Positions 16,394-24,999 of a DNA stretch of 37,995 bases are shown in pieces. The notes beneath the pieces are model-generated. The model was not told the DNA's origin. It saw only the letters and a program-made list of their open reading frames with translations, and ran no database searches. The translations under genes and the position numbers were made by a program. Origin of the DNA: Beijerinckiaceae bacterium (GTDB lineage Bacteria > Pseudomonadota > Alphaproteobacteria > Rhizobiales > Beijerinckiaceae); the NCBI GenBank assembly GCA_031291515.1, contig JARLIW010000157.1, forward strand, positions 1 through 37,995, in the 5' to 3' direction. Each line of letters begins with the position of its first letter. Within the stretch, counting starts at the first letter, position 1.

Positions 16394-17172
16394 TGGAACC
16401 TCGCGCACCAAGCTTGCGTGTCTTGATCCTCGGCGGATCGAGCGAAGCGTCCGCCTTGGCGCGGGCTCTCGCGGGATGCTCGTCCATCGATGCCATTCTG
16501 TCGCTCGCCGGTCGCACCATCGCGCCCGTTTCGCTGCCGCTGCCCGTGCGGATCGGGGGCTTCGGCGGCATCTCTGGTTTGGTGAACTATCTGCGCGCCG
16601 AGGCGACGGATGTCATGATTGATGCCACGCATCCGTTCGCGGAGCAAATGTCGGTCCATGCTCGGGCGGCGGCGGCGCAAACCGGGATTCCGCTGATCCG
16701 CCTCACGCGCCCGGCCTGGCGGGCGCAAGACGGTGACCGCTGGACCGAGGTCGCGGACATGCGCGCCGCGGCGGAGGCGCTGGGTCATATCCCGCGCCGT
16801 GTGTTTTTGACGGTGGGACGGTTGCAGCTCGCGGCCTTTGTTTCGGCCCCCCAGCACTTTTATCTCGTGCGCACCATCGATCCCGTCGGCCCTAATCATG
16901 GCTTGCAAACGGCTTGCTTTCTCGAGGCGCGCGGCCCCTTCACGGTCGCGGACGAGGAACGTTTGATGCGAGAACAGGCCATCGAGGTCCTGGTCACGAA
17001 AAACAGCGGCGGCACGGCCTCCGTGGGCAAGCTCGAGGCCGCCCGCCGGCTCGGCTTGCCGGTGGTTCTCGTGCGCCAACCCGCCGGAGGGCTGGCCGCG
17101 ATGCACGATATCGCCGAGGTGATCGCGGCGCTCGAGGCCCATCATAGGCCGCCCGCGCCGCGCGGCGTGTAG
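16387..17172 (+). CDS. cobK: Precorrin-6A reductase (antisense within the cob run)
   Basis: NAD(P)H-dependent reductase that converts precorrin-6A to precorrin-6B. The 261-residue protein shows LILGGSSEASALARAL near the N terminus. GGFGGISGLVNYLR and DATHPFAEQM follow, and the family signature TKNSGGTASVGKLEAARRLG lies in the C-terminal half. The start is GTG at 16387 with a strong AGGAGG-type site just upstream. It lies on the opposite strand to all its cob neighbours. It overlaps the cobL start by 7 bases and the cobJ end by 31 bases, leaving no intergenic space on either side. Its promoter must lie inside cobL, and transcription of the main cob run through this point would be antisense to it. 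Confidence 0.94.
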   Translation: MSLEPRAPSLRVLILGGSSEASALARALAGCSSIDAILSLAGRTIAPVSLPLPVRIGGFGGISGLVNYLRAEATDVMIDATHPFAEQMSVHARAAAAQTGIPLIRLTRPAWRAQDGDRWTEVADMRAAAEALGHIPRRVFLTVGRLQLAAFVSAPQHFYLVRTIDPVGPNHGLQTACFLEARGPFTVADEERLMREQAIEVLVTKNSGGTASVGKLEAARRLGLPVVLVRQPAGGLAAMHDIAEVIAALEAHHRPPAPRGV

Positions 17173-17903
17173 ACGAAAGGCGCGAGCCCTGGCCGCGCGA
17201 TAAGCCGTGTCTCGCTGGAGCCGATCAGCACCAGCGTGCTCATGTCCGCGCGGGCGGGATCGGCATCGGCCAAGGTCGTGATATGGACCGCCTCATCCGG
17301 TCGCCCGATCGCGCGGGCGAAAATCACCGCCGTGTTTCCGGCCTTCACGGCGCGGAGCGCGGCAAAGGCCTCGTGGATATCGTCGGGTCGCGCTTTCGAG
17401 GCGGGATTGTAGAGCGCGATGACGAAATCCGCCGCGGCCGCGGCCTTGAGCCGTTTGATCACCAATGGAAACGGCTTGAGATTGGCGGAGAGCGAGATCG
17501 CGCAGAAATCATGGCCGAGCGGCGCGCCGAGACGCGCGGCCGCGGCCTGCATCGCCGAGATGCCGGGGCAGACGGTGATGTCGAGACCGCGCCATTCCGC
17601 GTTGCCCGTTTCGATGGCCTCGAAAACGGCCGCCGCCATCGCGAAAATACCGGGGTCGCCGCCGGACACGACGACGACGCGGTGCCCCTGAGCGGCAAGT
17701 TCGAGCGCATGCCGCGCGCGATCGAGCTCGACGCGATTGTCGCTCGCGTGGAGTCTTTGGCCGGGATACGGCGCGAGCCGCGCGAGATAGGGGGCATAGC
17801 CGACGAGATCGGTTGCCTGCGCCAGCGCCGCCGTGACCTCGGGCGTAATCCAGCTTTCATGTCCCGGCCCGAGACCGGCGATATGAAGCGTTCCAGGCTT
17901 CAT
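17142..17903 (-). CDS. cobJ: Precorrin-3B C17-methyltransferase
   Basis: SAM-dependent enzyme that methylates C-17 and drives ring contraction of precorrin-3B to precorrin-4. It has 253 residues. The N-terminal IAGLGPGHESWITPEV is the first SAM loop, VVVSGGDPGIFAMAA is the second, and GHDFCAISLSANLKPF and YNPASKARPD are typical of the CobJ/CbiH group. The ATG at 17903 overlaps the cobG stop as ATGA and has GGAGG upstream. In many relatives cobH and cobI stand between cobG and cobJ; here they are absent. Its 3' end lies under the 3' end of cobK. Confidence 0.94.
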   Translation of the reverse strand: MKPGTLHIAGLGPGHESWITPEVTAALAQATDLVGYAPYLARLAPYPGQRLHASDNRVELDRARHALELAAQGHRVVVVSGGDPGIFAMAAAVFEAIETGNAEWRGLDITVCPGISAMQAAAARLGAPLGHDFCAISLSANLKPFPLVIKRLKAAAAADFVIALYNPASKARPDDIHEAFAALRAVKAGNTAVIFARAIGRPDEAVHITTLADADPARADMSTLVLIGSSETRLIARPGLAPFVYTPRGAGGL

Positions 17904-19177
17904 ACGCGCCTCCGCAGAGCGACGATGGCCGCGTGCGCGCTGTCGAGATCGAGATCGCGCTTCACGGGAATGTCCGAGGCCCTTCCATTTTCGACCAAGT
18001 CATAAAGGCCGTCCCGGCCCACGAGAGTTATCGGGGTGCGACTTGCCTTGGCGCAGCCCTTTTGGCAACCGGACACGTGAATCGCGATGGCGGCGCCTTC
18101 AAAATGGGACACCACTCCCCAAAGCGCCTCGGCGTCGGCGTGGGTCGGCGTCGACGCATGTTCGCAACCGGCCTGGCCCACGCAAGCCGCGATCCGCAGC
18201 CGGGCATCACTCGGGTCGAGGATGAAGCCGACAGCGCCGAGGCCGTGGTCAGGAGGAATCACGCGGACATCGGGTAAGAGCAGGCAGCGCCAGGGCGTCA
18301 GACGCAATTCGCCGTTTCCGGATTCATCCGCAATATTTGCGGCGACGCGCAGCATGTGGTGATCGAACCGTCCAAATGGCGCCGCGATGCCAAGCGCGGG
18401 GTAACCATCCGCGCCGGTCAATCCGACCGGCGGCGGGTTCAATATGGCGCCGCTATAGGGTAGACGCGGCGCGCCGCCGTCACCGCCGAAAGCGCGCGCG
18501 GTTTGATAACGTCCCAATCGTTCGATCAGGCCTTCCATGCGCCGCACGCGCGGATGGGTTTTCTCGGCGAGCGTAAGGAACGTTCGGCCAATCCAATTGG
18601 CCGCCTCGACGATCTCGCCCGGCGCGCAAAAGCCGAGCGGTTCGGCATGGTCGCGCGTGCCGCCGAGGCCGATCCAGAACCGCCACGACGTATCCTCGCG
18701 GACGGCGTCGAAACGCACATCGGCCGGCACGCCCGCGAGCGAGGGATCGCTGCCGTCATCGATCAGGAAGCCGAATTTGCCCGGCAAGGCGTGAAGAGCG
18801 GGATCGCGCGTCAGCCGCGCTTCGAGCGCCGCGACAAGCGGGCCGATATCCAATCCGCCGCCGAGACCAGCGAGCGGACTCGCGATGACGTTACGAACGG
18901 CCTCGCCCGCGGGATCGTCGTCGAGAAGATCGAGATCGGCCAAGGCGTCGAGGAGCGGCGCGAGATTGCTTTCGCCAATGCCGCGCATCTGCAAGTTCGC
19001 GCGGGCGGACAGATCGAACAGTCCGTTGCCGTAAAATTCGGCCAGGGCGGCGAGCGCGCGCGCCTTGTCCGCGCCGAGCCGTCCACCGGAGATCCGCAGC
19101 CGGACGAGGAGGCCATCACGCGCCATCATCGGGCGGAGCGCGCCGGGGCACCAGCCTTTGCGAAGAGTCTCTTTCAT
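17900..19177 (-). CDS. cobG: Precorrin-3B synthase (oxygen-dependent)
   Basis: Iron-sulphur and non-haem iron mono-oxygenase that hydroxylates precorrin-3A at C-20 with O2, marking the aerobic pathway. The 425-residue protein has the sulphite/nitrite-reductase repeat fold. It opens with WCPGALRPMMARDGLLVRLR and contains LSARANLQMRGI. The 4Fe-4S/sirohaem-type cysteines are in CVGQAGCEHA and, further on, CQKGCAKA, so the cluster set is intact. The ATG at 19177 has GGAGG upstream and overlaps the cobN stop by 4 bases. It is coupled directly to cobJ. Confidence 0.94.
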   Translation of the reverse strand: MKETLRKGWCPGALRPMMARDGLLVRLRISGGRLGADKARALAALAEFYGNGLFDLSARANLQMRGIGESNLAPLLDALADLDLLDDDPAGEAVRNVIASPLAGLGGGLDIGPLVAALEARLTRDPALHALPGKFGFLIDDGSDPSLAGVPADVRFDAVREDTSWRFWIGLGGTRDHAEPLGFCAPGEIVEAANWIGRTFLTLAEKTHPRVRRMEGLIERLGRYQTARAFGGDGGAPRLPYSGAILNPPPVGLTGADGYPALGIAAPFGRFDHHMLRVAANIADESGNGELRLTPWRCLLLPDVRVIPPDHGLGAVGFILDPSDARLRIAACVGQAGCEHASTPTHADAEALWGVVSHFEGAAIAIHVSGCQKGCAKASRTPITLVGRDGLYDLVENGRASDIPVKRDLDLDSAHAAIVALRRRV

Positions 19178-22100
19178 GCCGCGCCTCCGAGAATTTCGGC
19201 GACAGTGGCGTAATCGGAATTCTTGCGGCTTGTCCAGAACCCACGCGTGGCCGCATCGCGGAAGCGCGTGGCGATCGCTTGCGCGGCGTCCGGGTTGGCG
19301 CCGAGCAGGAAATCGCGAACCTCGGGAGTTCCGAGGGTGGCCGCGAAAACGAGATCGAAGTGGCGCGACGTCACGGCGTCGCTCAAGATCGCCAATCCAT
19401 AGAGATTATCGACGGTCTCCGCGATCTCCGCCGCGCCGCGATGGCCGTGACGCATTTGTCCCGCGATCCATTTGGGGTTGGAGGCGCGTCCGCGCACCGC
19501 GCGCGTGACGTCCTCTCCCAACGTCCGCGCTTTTAAGGCGCTCGTGTTGGAACTGTCGAGTTGGTAGAGGGCAGGGCTGTTGCCGAGCAAAGCGGCGGCG
19601 GCGGAAAAGCCGCCGATCGCCTCCACCGTCGCGGCGGCGTCGAGCAGATCGAGATCCGCCATGTCTTGGCCGTGCACGAACGCATCGGCGGTCGCGATCC
19701 GTGTGGCGAAAGCCGCGCCCGTGGCCGTCGCCTCGGCGCCCGCGCCGCCATAGGCATGCGACCCGGCGGCGAGATAGGACGCCCCCAAACGGTCTCGCGC
19801 AATCATCGGATCGGCCGAGATTTCTTGTCCGAGGCCGATGCCGTAAAGCGAAGGCGCCGTCCCGAACAGGCGGTGGAGATCGCCGGGCGCTATGCGTCGG
19901 GCGGCGGCGAGGGGGTTGATGTCATCCTCCTCGTCAAGTTCCGCGACGGCCTGCACGATCTGATCGAACAAGGTGATCTGCGCGGGAAACACATCGCGGA
20001 ACAGGCCGGAGATGCGCAAGGTGACATCGGCGCGCGGCCGTTCCAATCTCGCGAACGGGAGAATCTCGAAACCAATGACCCGCGCCGTCGCCGGGTCCCA
20101 ACGCGGGCGCACGCCGAGATGCACGAGGGCCTGCGCGAAATCCTCGCCGCCGGTGCGCATCGTGGCGCTGGCCCAGAGATCCATGACGATGGCGCGCGGA
20201 AATTCGCCGTGATCTTGCGCGTGGCGGTTCGCGATCTCGTCCGCCGCGCGGCGGCCGATCTCATAGGCGGTTTGGGTGGGGACGGCGCGCGGATCGCTCG
20301 AATAGAGGTTGCGGCCGGTCGGCATGACGTCGCGCCGGCCGCGCGACGGCGCGCCGGCCGGCCCGCCCGGCACGAAACGTCCATCGAGCGCCGCGAGAAG
20401 CCCGGTCATTTCGCCCACGGCGCAGGCCTCGCGCGCGTCGAGATCATCGGGTGGGAGCGACGCGCGAATCTCTGGGCCGGGAGACGCGCCGAACGTATGG
20501 AGCCCGTCGCGAATGCGCATTTCCTTGATGTCGCAAAGCCAGGCATCGAGGCGGACGAGGGCTGCTTCGGGGCTGGCGGGATCGATGCCGCATTCTTGCG
20601 CCAGGCCGGTTTCGCCGGCGCGTTCCAAAATCGCGCGGGCGATCAGTTTCGCGCGTTTGGGATCGAGGCTTTCGGCTTCGGCATATTCGTCGAACAGCGC
20701 TTCGATCTCGCTCGCGCCGCCATGAAGACCCGCATCCATCAACGGTGGCGTCATATGGCCGATGGTCACGGCGGCATTGCGCCGCTTGGCTTGCGCGGCC
20801 TCTCCGGGATTGTTGACGATGAACGGATAGATCAGCGGAATCGGCCCGAGCAGCGCCTCCGGCGCGCAGGTCTCGTCCAGCGCCACGGCCTTGCCGGGCA
20901 ACCATTCCAACGTGCCATGCGTGCCGCATTGGACCACGGCGTGGATTTGCGCGAGATGACGAAGCCACAGATAAAAGCCGATATAGGCGTGGCACGGCGG
21001 CAGCGCTGAATCGTGATAGTCTGCCTTGCGGGTCGCGCGCGATCCGCGATTGGGTTGGAGCGCGACGATCAAACGGCCCGCTTGCAGCAGCCGCAATCTC
21101 AGCGTACCTTCGGCGAAGCCGGGGTCCGCTTCCGGCTCGCCCCATTGCCGTATCACCTCGCGGGTAAAGGCTTCGGGTAGAGCCGCGAGCAGGCGGCGAT
21201 AATCGCCAATCGCCAGCGATGCGCCGGTTCGCGACGAGAGCGTCGCCATGAGGCTGCCGCCATCTGGAAGCGCGCCGATCGCATAACCGGCGCTTCGCAG
21301 CGCTTCCGCGATCGCGGCGACGCTCGCGGGCGTATCGAGGCCGACGGCATAGCCCTCGCGGCCGCCGCGGAGCGGATAATCCGACAGGATGCAGGCAATC
21401 CGCCGGTCCCGCGCGGGCGTCTTGCGTAAAAGCACCCAATTGGCCGCGAGCCGCGCGACAAAATCGACGCGCGACGGGATCGGTCGGTGAACCAGACGCG
21501 TAAATTCGAGCGCGGCGCTGCGCGCGCTTTCAGCCTTGCACGAAATCGCCGCCGTGACGAGGCGCCCATCCATTTCCGGCAAGACGACATTCATCGCGAG
21601 ATCGGCGGCGCCGAGCCCGCGCGGATTGGCGCGCCATTGCGCCTCCGAGCTTCCCGCCAGGACGGCCTGCAGAATGGGAACGTCGGCGCCGTCGAGAACG
21701 CTCGATCCCGATTCGAGCCGGGCCGAAAAAGCGGTCGTATTCAAAACGATATCGAGCGGTGTCGCGGCAATGGCGTCCGTGATGGTTTTGATTGCCCGCT
21801 CGTCCTTGAGGCTCGTGACGTAAAGCGCGACGACGCCAAGCCCGCGCGCCGCGAGTGCGTCGGCCAGCGCCATAATGGGCGCGGTATCGGCGGAGAGCAG
21901 CAGGGAGCGGTAGAAGATGATCGCGGCAAGGCCCGCGCCGCCGGGTGCCGCGCGGCACGCCGCTTCAAAACGGCCCGCGGCGGCGAGCGGTTCGGGCTCG
22001 CGCCACGGGCAAGGATTTCCGAGCCTCGATCCGATCCAACCGAGCAGGGAGGCCGCATTGTCGCGGCCGCCTTCTTGGAAAAAGGCCCAGAGCCGGCGCA

Positions 22101-22500
22101 GATCGGCGACCGGCAGCGTCGAGGCCGCGTCGAGCCGGTCGTCCGCGCGGTGATCGCCGGGCAAAATTGCGAGATCGAACCCTTTTTCGCGCGCGAGCCG
22201 GGCCAGTTCCTCGATGCCATAGCGCCAATAATCGAGGCCGCCGAGCAAACGGACGAGAACGAACCGCGCCTTGGCCGCGACGCCGTCGAGATAAAGATCG
22301 ACGGAATAGGGATGACGCAGTTGCGCGAGGCAGGCCAATCGCAGGCTCAATGGACCCGACGCTTCGTCCGCGCAAGCCGCGACAATGCCGAGATCGCTGT
22401 CCGAAAAGGACAGGAACACGATGTCGCCTGGCGTCTGGCCAAGGTCGACCGCGGCTTCGGCTTCGTCATTGCTGCGCGCTTGCGTCCGGAGCAGGTGCAT
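19174..22500 (-). CDS. cobN: Aerobic cobaltochelatase subunit CobN
   Basis: Large subunit of the ATP-dependent CobNST chelatase, which inserts Co(II) into hydrogenobyrinic acid a,c-diamide. It has 1108 residues, somewhat shorter than the roughly 1200-1270 usual for the family, with the shortfall apparently in the N-terminal region. CobN/BchH-type segments seen are FYRSLLLSADTAPIMALADA, GTHGTLEWLPGKAVAL, YPFIVNNPGEAAQAKRRN, and near the C terminus ELDEEDDINPLAAARR followed by QMRHGHRGAAEIAETVDNLYG. The ATG at 22500 forms a TGATG overlap with cobW. The AAA+ partners cobS and cobT are not in the window; they are commonly encoded elsewhere. Confidence 0.95.
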   Translation of the reverse strand: MHLLRTQARSNDEAEAAVDLGQTPGDIVFLSFSDSDLGIVAACADEASGPLSLRLACLAQLRHPYSVDLYLDGVAAKARFVLVRLLGGLDYWRYGIEELARLAREKGFDLAILPGDHRADDRLDAASTLPVADLRRLWAFFQEGGRDNAASLLGWIGSRLGNPCPWREPEPLAAAGRFEAACRAAPGGAGLAAIIFYRSLLLSADTAPIMALADALAARGLGVVALYVTSLKDERAIKTITDAIAATPLDIVLNTTAFSARLESGSSVLDGADVPILQAVLAGSSEAQWRANPRGLGAADLAMNVVLPEMDGRLVTAAISCKAESARSAALEFTRLVHRPIPSRVDFVARLAANWVLLRKTPARDRRIACILSDYPLRGGREGYAVGLDTPASVAAIAEALRSAGYAIGALPDGGSLMATLSSRTGASLAIGDYRRLLAALPEAFTREVIRQWGEPEADPGFAEGTLRLRLLQAGRLIVALQPNRGSRATRKADYHDSALPPCHAYIGFYLWLRHLAQIHAVVQCGTHGTLEWLPGKAVALDETCAPEALLGPIPLIYPFIVNNPGEAAQAKRRNAAVTIGHMTPPLMDAGLHGGASEIEALFDEYAEAESLDPKRAKLIARAILERAGETGLAQECGIDPASPEAALVRLDAWLCDIKEMRIRDGLHTFGASPGPEIRASLPPDDLDAREACAVGEMTGLLAALDGRFVPGGPAGAPSRGRRDVMPTGRNLYSSDPRAVPTQTAYEIGRRAADEIANRHAQDHGEFPRAIVMDLWASATMRTGGEDFAQALVHLGVRPRWDPATARVIGFEILPFARLERPRADVTLRISGLFRDVFPAQITLFDQIVQAVAELDEEDDINPLAAARRIAPGDLHRLFGTAPSLYGIGLGQEISADPMIARDRLGASYLAAGSHAYGGAGAEATATGAAFATRIATADAFVHGQDMADLDLLDAAATVEAIGGFSAAAALLGNSPALYQLDSSNTSALKARTLGEDVTRAVRGRASNPKWIAGQMRHGHRGAAEIAETVDNLYGLAILSDAVTSRHFDLVFAATLGTPEVRDFLLGANPDAAQAIATRFRDAATRGFWTSRKNSDYATVAEILGGAA

Positions 22501-23549
22501 CAGATTGCAAGCGCCTCGCGGATCGCGGTCTGGTCGAGACCTTTTTCGCCGATCACGACGAGCCGCCCCTGGCGCGCTTCTTCATGGCCCCACCGGCGGT
22601 CGAAGCTCTTCTCGAAGCGCGTGCCGACGCCTTGCACCAGGAGCCGCATCGGCTTGCCCTCGACGGCGACGAATCCCTTGATCCGCAGCACGTCGTGGTC
22701 TTCGGCGAGACGCGCGAGTTTGCGCAGGAACGTTTCGGGCTCGGCAATGGCGGTGACTGGCACCACGAAGGAATCAAAATCGTCATGATCGTGATCGGGT
22801 TCGGAATCATGATGGGAGGGGCGGTTGGCGAGATCGTCCTCCGCTTTCGCATCGAGTCCGAGCAGCAGCGCGGCATCGAGTTTCCCGTCGCGAGCCGCGA
22901 CGATTTTGACGGCGCGCGGCACGATGCCGGCGATCTCCGCCTCGACCCGCGCGCGGGTCTCCGCGTCGATCAGATCGGTTTTGTTGAGAACGACGAGATC
23001 GGCGCAGAGGAGTTGATCCTCGTAGACCTCTTCGAGCGGATTGTCGTGATCGACATTGGGGTCGGCCGCGCGTTGCGCCGCCAATTTGACGGGATCGTCG
23101 GCGAAGCGCCCGGCCGCGACGGCGGCGCCGTCGACCACCGCGATCACGCCGTCGACGGTAAGGCGGCGGCGCACCGTCGGCCAATCGAAGGCTTTGACGA
23201 GCGGTTTCGGCAAGGCGAGGCCCGATGTCTCGATGATGATATGTTCGGGCGGCGGATCGAGCGCGAGCAGCTTTTCGATGGCGGGGATGAAATCATCCGC
23301 CACGGTGCAGCAGATGCAGCCATTGGCCAATTCGATGATCGCATCCTCGCGGCATGTCTCGATCCCGCAGCCGCGCAGAATATCCCCATCGACCCCGATA
23401 TCGCCGAATTCGTTGATGATCAGCGCGAGCCGCCGTCCCTTGGCCGTGTCGAGGACATTGCGAATCAACGTCGTCTTGCCGGCGCCGAGAAAGCCGGTGA
23501 CGATCGTGACCGGGATTTTGCGGAGCGAGAAGGGGAGGATGTCGTTCAT
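22500..23549 (-). CDS. cobW: CobW, G3E-family GTPase metallochaperone
   Basis: GTP-binding protein thought to deliver cobalt for the CobNST chelatase. It has 349 residues from the ATG at 23549. The P-loop TGFLGAGKTT lies at about 18-27. The metal-binding CxCC motif (GCICC) is at about 77-81, and VLNKTDLID is the G4 motif. A His/Asp-rich insert with HHDSEPDHDHDDFD precedes the C-terminal domain, consistent with metal binding. The reading frame stays open upstream to 23837, but that extension lies within the riboswitch leader and was not used. It heads the riboswitch-controlled transcript cobW-cobN-cobG-cobJ. Confidence 0.95.
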   Translation of the reverse strand: MNDILPFSLRKIPVTIVTGFLGAGKTTLIRNVLDTAKGRRLALIINEFGDIGVDGDILRGCGIETCREDAIIELANGCICCTVADDFIPAIEKLLALDPPPEHIIIETSGLALPKPLVKAFDWPTVRRRLTVDGVIAVVDGAAVAAGRFADDPVKLAAQRAADPNVDHDNPLEEVYEDQLLCADLVVLNKTDLIDAETRARVEAEIAGIVPRAVKIVAARDGKLDAALLLGLDAKAEDDLANRPSHHDSEPDHDHDDFDSFVVPVTAIAEPETFLRKLARLAEDHDVLRIKGFVAVEGKPMRLLVQGVGTRFEKSFDRRWGHEEARQGRLVVIGEKGLDQTAIREALAI

Positions 23550-23681
23550 GGTCCAAACCTCAAGATCATACGTCAAGACGAAGGTCGAGACGGCGCGTGG
23601 ACGCGCGAGAGGGGTGCGGGAACGCCAAGGCACAGGCGCGAACCGGCATCGTATCGGCCAAGGACACCCCGCCCGGCTGAT

Positions 23682-23849
23682 CTCGATTCGCGGCGGCAGG
23701 TCTCCTGGCTCGTGGGTTGAATGAGCGCGCCGCCTTCCCAGGTTGCCCCAGTGGCCCAATGGCGCGCATACCCACTGACAGTTGCGGGGGCAGCCGTGGC
23801 TTTGGCGCCAAAGCGCCGCACCACATTCCCTTTTCACCCTCAGATCGAG
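23682..23849 (-). promoter_or_regulatory. Cobalamin riboswitch upstream of cobW
   Basis: On the minus strand the order of conserved elements is complete. A GGGAAtgtGGTG segment comes first, then CCCCCGCAACTGT, then GCCACTG (complement at 23749-23755), then the B12 box AGCCAGGAGACC (complement at 23699-23710). A closing P1 stem CTCGAT/ATCGAG spans about 23849 to 23682. About 130 bases separate it from the cobW ATG. In this family adenosylcobalamin binding lowers expression, so the cob run should be repressed when B12 is plentiful. Exact ends are estimated from the P1 pairing. Confidence 0.95.
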
Positions 23850-24012
23850 GGACCGTTGCGAGCGGCTAGAGTAGGCCGTGATGCGGCCGTGTCAATGGCT
23901 CGAGAAAACGGGCGCGGCGCGTCAGATCAGCCGGTTCATAAAGGGCGTGACACTCCACGCGTTCCAAAAGACGAAGGTCCGCGCCAAACGGCGGAATCAG
24001 AATGGATCAGAA

Positions 24013-24051
24013 CGAAAGTCGGAACACCCGGCTATTTGTCCCGACTTTTCG
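24013..24051 (-). terminator. Possible hairpin downstream of tRNA-Asp
   Basis: CGAAAGTCGG (24013-24022) and CCGACTTTTCG (24041-24051) form a stem of about 10 pairs with one bulge and an 18-base loop, starting 31 bases after the tRNA 3' end. It could terminate the tRNA transcript, although no long U-run follows. Confidence 0.4.
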
Positions 24052-24082
24052 GACATCGTGATTGGCTAAGTGATTGTTTTAA

Positions 24083-24159
<77 letters not shown>

Positions 24160-24186
24160 GCGAAGCTGTTGCCCAGCGAGACGTGC

Positions 24187-24215
24187 CGGATACGAGACCG
24201 CGCCCGGCAAGTCAA
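24187..24215 (-). promoter_or_regulatory. Sigma-70 promoter of tRNA-Asp
   Basis: On the minus strand TTGACT (24215-24210) and TATCCG (24192-24187) are separated by 17 bases and end 27 bases before the mature 5' end of the tRNA. This leaves room for a start site and a short leader. Spacing and the -35 element are near consensus. Confidence 0.72.
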
Positions 24216-24300
24216 GGACGATGATCGCTTTTGCCCAATTTCCTGGGTTTCGGCTTCGCTTTCGGCAAGGAGCGGCGCCGGTCCGCCAAGCTAAACCGCG

Positions 24301-24999
24301 CTACAGGTTCGGCACGCCCAGGTGCCATTTCTTGATCTCGGCGCGGGTGAGAATATGGAGCTCCTCGGAGGGGATCCGTTCGGCTCGCGCGATCAATTCC
24401 GGGCTCACTCCCATTTTGCCGGTATAGCTCGAAAGCTGGCCGCGAAGGTCGCTGGCGACGGCGCGGTCCTGCTTTGTGCTCAAGGCCGTGATGTCGGTGC
24501 CATCGACGGTGAGGAACATTTTATGGATTCCCACCGCGCTTTCCGGTGGAATCACGCGCTTGCGCGCGCCGATCAGCGCGTAGACACACGCGGAGACGCA
24601 TTTCGCGGCGGTAATGCTCGGCTGCGCCCCAAAATAGCCGCCGGAGATTTTGGCGACGACAGCCGCGGCGCCGATTTTTCGCAACAAGGTTCCGAATTGC
24701 ATCGAAGCGAGCACGCCGCCGCCCGGCGAATCCAGGAACACGATCGTATGGACGCCAAGGCGGCTGTTTTTCTGGAGAAAATTGAGGAACATGTCGGGGG
24801 TGCTGTCACTGATGCGCCCAGTGGCCGAGATCACGCTCTCGCCGCCGTAGTTCACTGCCTCGAATGTCATCTCGTCCTCTGCCCACGCGCTGGAGGCGGG
24901 CGAGAGCAAAAGGACGAGCGCGATAGCGGCCATTGCCGGGCGAGAGCGGAGCAAGTCCTGGCGGCGCGAAAAGAATGGAGCGGCGACGGGAAGGCGCAT
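24301..24999 (-). CDS. Exported ClpP/crotonase-fold protein (COG3904-like)
   Basis: A 232-residue predicted periplasmic protein. Residues 1-40 form a signal peptide with a basic N region and a hydrophobic core, ending in SAWA before EDEMTF. The mature part has the ClpP-like fold signatures TIVFLDSPGGGVLASM (about 86-100) and KCVSACVYALIGARKRV (about 133-149). Ser136 sits in the CxSAC position that matches the nucleophile of these proteins. The histidine in SAVGIHKM (about 154-161) is the likely second catalytic residue. The ATG at 24999 has GAGG four bases upstream; a longer frame to 25185 lacks support. It is likely a serine hydrolase or an inactive homologue; the substrate is unknown. Confidence 0.82.
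   Translation of the reverse strand: MRLPVAAPFFSRRQDLLRSRPAMAAIALVLLLSPASSAWAEDEMTFEAVNYGGESVISATGRISDSTPDMFLNFLQKNSRLGVHTIVFLDSPGGGVLASMQFGTLLRKIGAAAVVAKISGGYFGAQPSITAAKCVSACVYALIGARKRVIPPESAVGIHKMFLTVDGTDITALSTKQDRAVASDLRGQLSSYTGKMGVSPELIARAERIPSEELHILTRAEIKKWHLGVPNL

Noticed and set aside
19561-21009. Plus-strand frame of 482 codons within cobN
   Set aside because: cobN is unambiguous on the minus strand; the shadow frame has no protein-like segments.
21487-22788. Plus-strand frame of 433 codons opposite cobN and cobW
   Set aside because: Antisense to two confident genes, with a composition typical of shadow frames.
23550-23837. Extended N terminus for CobW (96 extra residues)
   Set aside because: It would translate the riboswitch leader itself; CobW proteins start close to the P-loop, as from 23549.
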